Part shown: one piece after another, positions 12,901 to 23,400 of the stretch | Numbering within the stretch: position 1 is the first letter of the stretch | Layout: each line of letters begins with the position of its first letter | DNA from: Argopecten irradians | Lineage: Eukaryota > Mollusca > Bivalvia > Pectinida > Pectinidae | Direction of reading: 5' to 3' | Assembly: GCF_041381155.1 (NCBI RefSeq) | Contig: NC_091144.1 | Span: 31,242,980 to 31,306,979 of the forward strand | Length of the DNA: 64,000 nucleotides | The notes under the pieces: generated by a model | Seen by the model: the letters and a program-made list of their open reading frames with translations, nothing else | Told to the model about the DNA's origin: nothing | Database searches by the model: none | Translations under genes and position numbers: made by a program

Positions 12901-15900
12901 CTCAACAAATGGTCAAGAGCTATTCAAGGTCACTTATCTGAATGAATTACTGTTGAATGAGGTCAGTAATCAAAGTTTTAGACAAATTAATGTTTACAAA
13001 TGCTGAATTGGCCCAAATATTTTACAAATTTTTTGCACATCTTATATATAAGCCATCAGTTCATTTGCAAAAGAGAAACCAACACAGATTTTATATCTTT
13101 CAATCTGCATTTAATTGAGATCTCAAAAAGAGGTAGAGTGCTCATAGGTACAACAGGGGTGCTTTTCGGGTCGAATCCGGTATATAGAACTTTGCCTGCA
13201 TGTAAGTGTAATCTTCTTCCTAGCCTTATCACCCTGACAGCATATAAATACTTTACTCTCCATCTATATGGACAAACTAATCAATAAGTGGACTTGCCTT
13301 ATATGGACAAAAGGATCTGTTGGATGGATAGCTGCATCACATGTTGGGCAGTTCAAATGTCTCTCTGTGTGACGTACAATACAGGTTTTACAAACTGCAA
13401 AAACAAAACAAAAAATTGGTGATTCATGGATTCTGTCCTGGTTACCATTCTCTTGTTGCAATAAACTGATAACTCTGCTCCTTCGAATGTTCAAATGTCA
13501 CCATCACCAATACAGTATAACCTGTCTAAACTTTATCTAATCCAGATCTTTGTTATAAAGAATATGGTGGATTCTAAATCCCAAAATGATGTGCGTGAAG
13601 TACAATTTACCATCGTCACTTTCAATTTAAGCGGTTTTGACATCATGTTTTGATGTGATTTAAGTGACGTCACAATCACCAGAAGGTGCGACTAATCAAC
13701 AGTAAATTGTGAATTCATCCAAGTCATTTTGGAATCTCGAAACTCCCATATTCTTTTTTTTATTATCAAAAATTTTACATAGTATAGATAAATGGACACC
13801 AACACACAAACACTTCCATACACTTTTACCACAACACTCAGACATCAAAGTGTATGTTATGTTCCCCATATTGAAAATGCAGTAAACACAATTTAACACT
13901 AGTCAACAGATGTGTTGGTCTCCCTATAGATATGCAATCTTTCAGCTATAACCATTGAAATAAGACACATGCATCCATCCTTTTTTGTATTGAATCTATG
14001 CCACGGGTTTTGTAACATTAAACCATAACATGGAAGTTCCCTCCATCAACTTGCTATAGCACATGTTTTGTATATATATGGCTTTATTCTGTCTGTTACA
14101 GTTCTGCTTCAAATTTAATAGCCCTTTAAATAAATAGAAATTTTATGCTATTCCATAAATTCAGCTTGAAACAAGAGGCCCATGGGCCTTAACGGTCATC
14201 TGACTATTAGCACAACACAATGTAGTCGTTTAAAGTTTTTAGCATATTTGACCTCTGTGACCTTGAATGAAGATCAAGGTCATTCATTTGAACAATTTTG
14301 GTAGCCCTTCATCCCAGCATGTCATAGGCCCAATATCAGGTCTCTAGGGCCCAATATCAGGTCTCTAGGCCTCCTAGTTATTCACAAGAAGTTGTTTAAA
14401 GATTTTAGCCTTTTTGACCCCTGTGACCTTGAATGAAGGTCAAGGTCATTCATTTGAACAAACGTGGTAGCCCTTCATCCCAGTGTGCTGCAGGCCTAAT
14501 ATGAGTATCCTGGGCCTTTTGGTTCTTGAGAAGAAGTTGTTTAAAGATTTAAGCCAATTTGACCCCTGTGACTTTGAATGAAGGTCAAGGTCATTCATTG
14601 TATCAAACTTGGTAGCCCTTCATCCAAGCATGCTGCAAGCCCAATATAAGTATCCTGGGCCTTTGGTTCTTGAGAAGATGTCATTTAAAGATTTAAGCCT
14701 ATTTGACCTCTGTGACCTCTAATGAAGGTAAATGTCATTCATTTGAACAAACTTGGTACCCTTCAGCCCAGCATGCTACATGCCCAATATCAGTACCCTG
14801 GGCCTACTAAGGGTTCTTGAGAAGAATTTTTTAAATCTGGGCTTTTTTAGTTTTTTTGCCTATTGACCCCTGTGACCTTGAATGAAGATCAAGGTCATTC
14901 ATTTGAACAAACTTGATAGCCCTTCATCCAAGCATGTTACGGGCCCAATATCAGGTCTCTAGGCCTCTTAGTTATTCACAAGAAGTTGTTTAAAGGATTT
15001 TTAGCCTATTTGACCCCTGTGATCTTGAATGAAGGTCAAGGTCATTTATTTGAACAAACTTGGTAGCCCTTCATCCCAGCATGCTACAGGCCAAATATCA
15101 GTACCCTGGGCCTTCTGGGTCTTGAGAAGAAGTTGTTTAAAGATTTTAGCCTTTTTGACCCCTGTGACCTTGAATGAAGGTCAAGGTCATTCATTTGAAC
15201 ATACTTGGTAGCCCTTTGTCCCAGCATGCTACAGGCCAAATATCAGTACCCTGGGGCCTTTTGGTTATTGAGAAGAAGTCGTTTCACGGTTTGAATGAAA
15301 AGTTTACGCACGGCCCACAGCGGACGCCGCGCGACAACGGACGTAGCATGATGACAATAGGTCATCTTGACCCTTCGGGTAAGATGACCTCAAAAACAAC
15401 ATGAATTTGGAATAAAAAGTTACTATTGACAATCATTTTCTAAATTTTCCTTATAAGACAATAACTTACATGAATGCATGCACTCTGTGATAGTTGATGC
15501 TTCATACAGGTATCCTCCACACAGACCACAGGTAATGTATGGATTTATATCACGAATCTGCACATTTATTGGTTCTTTTCTCCGACTAGGACTTTCAGGT
15601 AAAAGTGATAGCTAAAACACAGAACAGTTTGTTCTTCACTGGGGCACAGAATCGTATGTACTATTTATGATAAGGACAAACCAGGAGAAAGAATTCCTAC
15701 ATGTTAGTACTTGAAAATTGATAAATCAATTGCACTGAGTTTCATTTTGTATAGATTTATCACCAAATGTATCTTTTGCATGCATGGTGGTTGTTGGCTT
15801 AGACATAAAAGAAAACTTCTCAATACCATAAACATCAGGAAACAAATGAATTTTATTTTGTTATTTTTTAAATCTTTTTCTCTCACAGTAATCCTTTTCT

Positions 15901-16802
15901 TCTTGTGAATCATAGACCAAATTATTCTATTAAAATGTGCCTGTATCTAAAGTGTATCTAATAAAAAATTTCATCATATGACATAAAGGAGTTTGAAGAT
16001 GGCGGGACAAAATGACAGCCTCCGCTGGATTTTCGCTATACGGTACATTTTGACCTGAGACTCTTTGTGTTCCTTTCATAAGATCTATTGGGTTTATGAA
16101 ACTCGTCTCAAAGTTTTCATTTTTACTTGTCAAGGCTCCAAAAAATAAAACCTTCTAAGACTTGTTTCATAAATGAACACTCATTTAAGATCCTGTATTT
16201 ATAAAGTGCATACCTGATCCCGCAAGGAAGCAACTTTTGCTGGTGGTAATGGCTCTTGTGAATTTGAAACTGTTGATATAGGACTTTCTTCTGGCATTGG
16301 TAAACTGGTATCACTTGTAGAATGGTCCTCACTTGTCTGTTTAAACACACAACACAATCAACTGATTTATTAAACTGATATTCACTTGCTTATTATTTTT
16401 GAATACAATTAATTTAACTCAAGAGGAATTAAGCCAATATTGAATTAAATTTTCTTACCATTATTCAACAAGCAAACCCTTACCAGGTAATTAAGATAGA
16501 GTGATAATCCGATCATTATTTACAGTGGGTAGATTACTATAAATATAATAACTAATTCCAAAAAGATCTACATGTACATGTATCCTAATTATATATTATA
16601 AATTTGTAATTGATAATATGTTTATATCTGTATTTTATGAATTGTATACCTTATTATGTGGAACCAACATGTCTTTAGAATCAGTTGATTGGTTACATGT
16701 TTCGGAAGTGTCTAAGTCTTCTGTGGAATCATTAGGGGCTTCACTGACTTTGGACACATCTTTGAATGATGTGTCATCAGTGTTGTCAACTTCCATGTCC
16801 AT
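9985..16802 (-). CDS. PCGF6: Polycomb group RING finger protein, PCGF6-like (11 coding exons)
   Basis: Likely RING subunit of a variant PRC1 chromatin complex acting with RING1/RNF2 in H2A ubiquitination (family knowledge). Coding exons in transcript order: 16802-16650, 16336-16214, 15611-15470, 13394-13298, 12855-12800, 12485-12432, 12223-12052, 11057-11033, 10702-10601, 10334-10242 and probably 10041-9985; all phases agree and give about 357 residues, close to human PCGF6. Residues 1-92 are acidic and low complexity. A C3HC4 RING spans about 120-158 (C120, C123, C136, H138, C141, C144, C155, C158), followed by the family motif STIQDIVYRLLP. A proline-rich stretch lies at about 210-235. The RAWUL region starts near VSLFLEYIG, then FLRVTGKATIGNLI, which matches PCGF6 better than PCGF1, 3 or 5. 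The intron after the RING exon has a GC donor (GCAAGT), and one exon is only 25 nt. The last exon (ending ..VCLKLNLMG..) is the least certain. A non-coding 5' exon ends at 17260. Confidence 0.88.
14168..15400. repeat. Bivalve-type dispersed repeat with ~146-bp internal units
   Basis: This element lies in the PCGF6-like intron between the 15470 and 13394 exons. It begins with AGAGGCCCATGGGCCTTAAC and ends in ACCCTTCGGGTAAGATGACC. In between are about seven units with cores at about 14250, 14416, 14561, 14706, 14865, 15012 and 15158, each carrying TGACC(C)TGTGACCTTGAATGAAGG-like text followed by TCAAGGTCATTCATTTGAAC. It is common repeat sequence in bivalve genomes as I remember them. Class is unclear; it shows no coding capacity. 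A degenerate relative lies at 38400-38960. Confidence 0.85.
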
Positions 16803-17259
16803 TCTTCAGTTCAGTTAACTTTCTGTTATATGTCAGTTACACATAAGGGCTGAAAAGGAAACCTACATGTATGATATTTTTGAAACATATTAATGAACAA
16901 ATCTACTAAGGTTACAGACTAAAATAAGGTTTTTGGTGATAAATTATACCATTTTTCTTTTAACCCAAATGTGTCATCTGTTTCAACTTCGCTACCCAAG
17001 GTTACTAGTCACTTCTCTCTGTAGTAGGCCTAGAGAGAGAATTGGACTAGTACTCTTGGCTAGCGAAGTTTTGTTCTACTTACAGGATAAACTTCTGAAA
17101 TACACAGTAGTACAGACGTTTACAGTACACAGCAGATGATATTTTTTGTAAATTAAACTAAATTTACAGTAAAATAGATTGAATTTGTATTGAAACCTTA
17201 GCCTTTAAAAATAGTTCAAGTCATTTAACATATGATAAATTACATTTAAGAATGCTTAC

Positions 17260-17457
17260 CACAGTTTAAAATCACGGTCTTTCATAATCGTGCCAAAATT
17301 TACTTTTGTCGCCTTTTTGCTACTTTGTCAAGAAGTTGTCGCCCCTTTATAGTTTTCCGTGTCCCGCTTGTTAGCTGTCTGTTGATTGGCTAAGGATACA
17401 GCCTTCAACCAATCACCTCTGCCGTTAGAAATTTTCTTTAATGGCCGAAAACTGAAA
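17260..17457. promoter_or_regulatory. Bidirectional promoter between PCGF6-like and NOP56
   Basis: The two genes are divergent. On the minus strand a TATAAAG lies at 17351-17345, and a non-coding first exon ends at 17260 with donor GTAAGC; its acceptor is near 16824. Between the genes are two CCAAT boxes in opposite orientation: ATTGG at 17385-17389 and CCAAT at 17409-17413. They form an imperfect inverted repeat around 17382-17415. A pyrimidine-rich TTTTCTTT at 17432-17439 may be a 5'TOP-like NOP56 start, as is usual for snoRNA host genes; that start site is inference. Confidence 0.6.
17441..17455 (+). promoter_or_regulatory. Candidate four-codon uORF just upstream of the NOP56 start
   Basis: ATG GCC GAA AAC TGA ends two bases before the NOP56 ATG at 17458. 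If the mRNA starts upstream of 17441, this uORF would have to be bypassed or would allow reinitiation. If transcription starts inside the nearby pyrimidine tract it may still be included. Its presence in the mRNA is not shown by sequence alone. Confidence 0.4.
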
Positions 17458-20400
17458 ATGGTAGGTGCACGTGGGTTTTAGCGTGTTATTGAATTATTCG
17501 TTCAGTGTTATTTTTTGGCTTGTTGACGCACATTAATCAGATGTATTTGATGTTGCAACACATCAGCAATACTTAGATAAAAAAAATTGCGATACTGATG
17601 CTGCTCTTTCATGTCCACAACAAATGGAACGGAGTTGGGCAGCTGCCGTAATCAAAATATCTACAATATTTAGCACATTTGCAGCGTGCTGTAAAAATTA
17701 CAAAGAGCAAGTACAAGATTTCTCATTTTTATGCCATATTTTATCGATTGAATTTACTCTAATTTTGATTATTGATTAATAGTTTTTCATTTTACGACGT
17801 TTGTTTACCACGTTGTTTATACATTGTAATTTTTAAGTGGTGGGGAGGGGGGGGGGGTAATCCCTATTGAGATTCCTCCTCTAGACATTTTATATTCGGA
17901 CGTTGATAGATGTCTTCCGAGAGACATCTATCAAACGTCCGAATATAAATCAGTCTATTGGAATCTCAATAGGGATTAGGGGGGGGGGGGGGGGGGGGAT
18001 AAAAACGGAACCACTATTGGGGTAGGTATTTGCAAGTGTTATCTAGTCAAGGATTATAAATACATCAATTTGAGTTTGTTTTGTATTCTTAATATCTATA
18101 ATAACTTTAAATATTTGCATGCAATTTTGTTCTTTAATTTTTCAGGGAGTTCAAGTGCTCTTTGCTCTGTATGAGCATGCCTCAGGGTATGCGTTATTCA
18201 GGGTCAAAGAGTTTGAAGAGGTGGGCATGCAAATTCCCCAAGTTGAACAAAGCGTTACAGACCCAAGTAAATTCCAATCCATTGTCCAATTAGTAGCATT
18301 TTCTCCTTTTAAAAGTGGAACAAATGCCCTCGACAACATCAACAGCATCTCAGAAGGTAAATTTAATTGTCAAGCGAAGTGATTGCTTCGCTCATAAAAC
18401 ATTGCGAGCAGCAGATTGTGGCGAAAAGAAATATTGAAAAATATAATTCTGGACTGTTTAACCTAAAAATATAAACGGAAAAAATACTCATCATTCATTC
18501 AAAATAAATAAAAGAAACATTTAATTGCTGAAAGTGTTTGAATGAAAATTGAGTCATTGATTTGTTCTTTCATTAAAACTGCAGAGAAAATCATATTAAA
18601 CAATTCCTATGATTTGTGCATGAATTACTCGCTTATTTATTTATTAGGTCTGCTGCATGATGACCTCAAATTGTTCCTCGAAACACATGTCCCTAAGCCT
18701 GGTAAAAAAGAGAAAGTTGTGGTTGGAGTGGCAGACTCAAAGATTGGTGCCGCCATAACAGAAGAGCTAGGGTTCAAGACCAACCACATAGGCGTAGTAC
18801 CTGAAGTATTGAGAGGTATAATTAAAAAAGGCTAGAAGAAGAAATCAGGATTTCCTCTGATTGTATATAATAGTTATGAGAAACAAATTTTGTCAGATAT
18901 TTGTGTCAGATGTAATCTGACAATTGAACAGGATGCAAATTTAATAAACCTTATAAATAAATAATTGAACAGGATGCAAATTGAAATAGCAAATAGAACA
19001 GTCGAGTGATATACAGCATCATCTAATATACTTAGGTATTTATAATGAATAGAAGAAATCAATTGATATCAAAATTAATTATGGGGTATTGAATTGATTT
19101 CAAGAAATTAAATCCCCAAAACATGTATTGTTTGGTGAAAGTCAATTTTGATAGTCATCGATACGAGTAATGATGAAATTGGCTATATGGACTAGAGTCT
19201 CTGAACAGGATGTTGATAGCCATTTCTGAGTCTTGTATGAAGTTGCAATTAAATTAATTCTTTATGAATGATGTTACAAATTTAACAGTTAAGGGAGTAC
19301 ATTTGTAAAGGAAAATGGAGAAAACTGTAGTGTCACTCAACTACTTTCTACTGTATTTCTCAGTGGTTTCTCCTATCAGCAAAGGGAGGATATCTCTGGA
19401 CTATTGCCAGGAAACCTTTCCCTTAGGTCATTTAGACTAGGTTTCACTTTCAATCAATCATCAATCAATTGATCAGTTTTCTCCATTCTAGAACCATTAT
19501 CTCTAGAAAATCATTTGGTTCAATTATTTGAAATATTGCAAAATTCTGCCAAGTAAAACATATTATGCATATCATCTAAACACTTAGATTGAATCAATCA
19601 ATTATTAATGTTATTATCAACTTTTTGTTTAATATTGACAATATTTGGAAAATTAAAGGGAAAAGATGAGTTTTACAATTTGATATCATCTGATACATGT
19701 ATACCTTTAGGAATCCGGGTGCACTTCAGTAGAATGGTCAAGGGGCTAAATGAGAAGTCAGAAAGTAAGGCACAATTGGGACTTGGTCACAGCTACTCAA
19801 GAGCCAAGGTCAAATTCAATGTCAACCGACAGGACAACATGATCATACAGAGTATCAGCTTACTGGATCAGCTGGACAAAAACATCAACACATTTTCCAT
19901 GAGGATCAGGTACAATTCATATTAATATCAGGTCAAGATGAAAGAACTACCGAATATGAGCCTGATGATTTACTAGGTTAAATACTATTCTGACTCGCCT
20001 GTAAATTTTAAATCATCAATGCAAAGTTTATGATTAATTAGATTATCTTTTATAGATTAAATCGCTAAGAAAACATTTATTCCAAAACTACCAAAAACAG
20101 AAATCAATGATGAAATTGGCTTTATGGACTAGAGTCTCTGAACTCCAAATGCTGATAGCCATTTCTGAGAATGTAATAACATTTCAAAATAATATAATGA
20201 AAATTTAAAAAGTTGTCGTCATTGTTGAAATATAATGGTTAACTGTTAATTTTTCAGAGAATGGTACTCATACCACTTCCCAGAATTGGTGAAGATTGTC
20301 AATGACAACTACATGTTTGCCAAGGTAGCTCGATACATAGGGAACAGGAAAGAGTTTGATGATGACAAACTGGAAGGCCTAGAGGAGATTGTCATGGACA

Positions 20401-23400
20401 GTGGCAAGGCTTCAGCCATTCTGGACGCTTCAAGGTCATCCATGGGTTAGTATGGTTATCTAATTCTAACATAAATAACTGTGTAGAAGTTTACAGATCA
20501 AAATACAGATTGGCTAAATGCATTTCTAATGTCGATGTACACATTCATAAACTGCTTGAGTAACATCAACATCCCTCTGATTAAATTATTAAACATTCAA
20601 ACATTGGTTCATCATGACAGGCTGACACGTTTCCTTTCACTCCATTGCCAGTGTTCTGTCTAGACAACAGGGTCCACGTGCTTGAAAACATCAAAGGATT
20701 TTCGCTGGGAAACTCGCTATAGTCCGGTTTCAAAGTTGGTGGCAGTTCCCTTTGAAGTGACAACTGTCTAGCTACAAGCTTTTGGGCTATTGTCTGTTTC
20801 AAATAACTTCAGAAATAATGAACTTAATAAGGGCGCCCTCATCGCCAATTACCCACATCCTGCGCCCTCTTTAGGTTAAATACAGTATATAAGTGAAATG
20901 TATTGTAATATCACATGTGGTTAATCTATGTTATTAAATAATATTGTTTTGATTTTTTCCTAATTATGTGTATTGAAACATATTAACATACTGTGATGTA
21001 CTTTGTATTTTCACATTAGGAATGGACATCTCACCCATTGACTTGTTAAACATTGAGACGTTTGCCACCAAAGTTATCTCCCTTACTGAATACCGGATGA
21101 GCCTAGCCCAGTACCTCCACAGTAAAATGAGCCAGGTAGCTCCAAACCTTGCCACACTGATCGGTGAACAGGTAAATTATTAAGCTCAAGATAGAACAGT
21201 TGACCCTTGACTTTTAGTAGATTTAGACATCTTACTCTACTCGACACAGTACAGATATATAATTATCTCATGACTCGTGACCATAGATTGGAGACTGTCG
21301 AGAGTTACACAAGGTTGGAATGTATTCACAGGAAATGATGAAATTTGGCTTTATGGACTAGAGTCTCTGAAAATCATGTTGATAGCCACTTCTGAGTCTT
21401 GTGGATTTTATCGTTAAAAGTTATTTCTTAATCGCTGAAACTTGGAAAGAGAAATTAATTTTGAATTCTGAAATTAAACCTTTTTACAGATAACATGACA
21501 TTAACATATTTTAATCTTTGTCCTAAGCTCCTTCATGGCAATAGGATCTGTTTAAACGTAACCGTAATATAATACAATCTTAATGTTGTGCAATGTTTAG
21601 AAAGGTGAATATGAACAAAACCAATGACAAGAAATAAAAAACTGTAATAGTGTTTTAGAATTGTATTTCTATACCAGTCTTTTCAGTATAAAACAAGATT
21701 TATATCCCATTCAAAGAAAAATAATAAACTTGACTAAAAAACTCTAATCTTTAATGTAAAACATGTGATACTTATATAAGGAAATTGAACAGGATGCAAA
21801 TTCAAATAGCAAATAGAACAGTCGAGTGATATACAGCATCATCTAATATACCTAGGTATTTATATTTAATAAAAGAAATCAATTAATTATCAAAATTTAT
21901 TTTGGGGATTTGAATTTATTTCAAGAAATTAAAAGTCAATTTTGATAGTCACCGATACAAGTAATGATGAAATTGGCTTTATGGACTAGAGTCTCTGAAC
22001 TGAATGTTGATAGCCATTTCTGAGTCTTGTATGAAATTGCAGTTAAATTAAGTCTATATAAATAATATTGTAAATTTAACAGATACGGTAAGGGAGTACA
22101 TTTGTAAAGAGATCAGAACTCATTTATCATAGTTAGTATTCATAGAAATTATTTATGCTCAAAGCTGTATGGTCTATGACTTGCTGTCTTTCTGTTATAG
22201 AAAAAGCATTTAAACTGTTCTACATATTTTTCTCTGCCTCTCTAAGTTTTAAACTTTTCATATTTGCTGACATTGGTAGAGTTCATATTCAATAATTTAA
22301 TTTGAATATTGATTTTTCATGTGTACAAATTTAAAATAGCTTGGAAATCTCTGAACTGTTCAGATCTATTCCGATCTGTATGCGTTTTGCCGATGTTGGT
22401 CACATGATACAACTCTGGAGGTTCTGATCTATACCGGTATCACTGATGCAAGTCATGTAATGCAACTCAGTGTTTCAATATTACTCGATAGATTAAAACA
22501 TGACATTGATCTATGGCTGGTTTTCAAATATATGATGTTCTTTCCCTTTATCTGAATGGTATGTCTGTGATTTTATGGATATGAATCATCAAATATCTGT
22601 GCATTAATTTTCACACATTGTATGTTTAACAACAATTTATTAGAGTGGAAATTACATGAAATACAACTTAATCTGATTGGAGGGATTTCTCTCTGATCAA
22701 TTAATATTCTTGGGGTTTAGAAGAACGTATGTATTGGTCTAAGTATAGAAATAGAGATATTTGCTGGAGGTAATGTTTAGTCTTGTCATGATCAGTCAAT
22801 ATTGTAAATAGACTCAAAAAGAAATTTTTAAGTGAAATTTTAATTGTAAAATTTGATTGCTTATACTTGCTAAAACATTTACCATTGTTCTGCTGGGAAA
22901 GACAAGTAATGATGAAATTGGCTTTATGGACTAGAGTCTCTGAACTGAATGTTGATAGCCATTTCTGAGTCTTGTACAGTATGTGTCAAATTAAGTTGAG
23001 GATGGAAGGACAAAATTAAAAAAACAAATCTGTTATGGCAGCAGTGCTTCTATTACATACAAATTATTGTACCAGCGATTGTACATGTATGTATTACCCC
23101 CCCCCCCCCCCCCCCCCCCCCCCAATTTATTTTCTGGAATTCCTTTCATAATATCCATGTGTGTAAATATTATTTACAGTGGTGAAGAGTTTGACTTGTG
23201 TAGAATTTAAAGTAAACAAACTGAAAGTTTTTCACACAAAAATGTAAAAGCCTAGAAATGATGAAATTGGCTTCATGGACTAGAGTCTCTGAACTGAATG
23301 TTGATAGCCATTTCTGAGTCTTGTACAGTACATGTGTTCAATGTGGGAAATGAAAAACCAAAAACAAAATAACTGCAATTTAATATGACAGAAGTTCTAC

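Noticed and set aside
13140-13200. tRNA or SINE fragment (B-box-like GGGTCGAATCC)
   Set aside because: No convincing A box or cloverleaf; a lone B-box match in intron sequence.
19955-19995. Extra C/D snoRNA in intron 4 (TGATGA followed by CTGA)
   Set aside because: Boxes are only about 25 nt apart, with no stem or guide.
20446-21019. Family snoRNA copy in intron 5
   Set aside because: I looked for the guide and boxes and found none; 20620-20790 looks like an unrelated repeat fragment.
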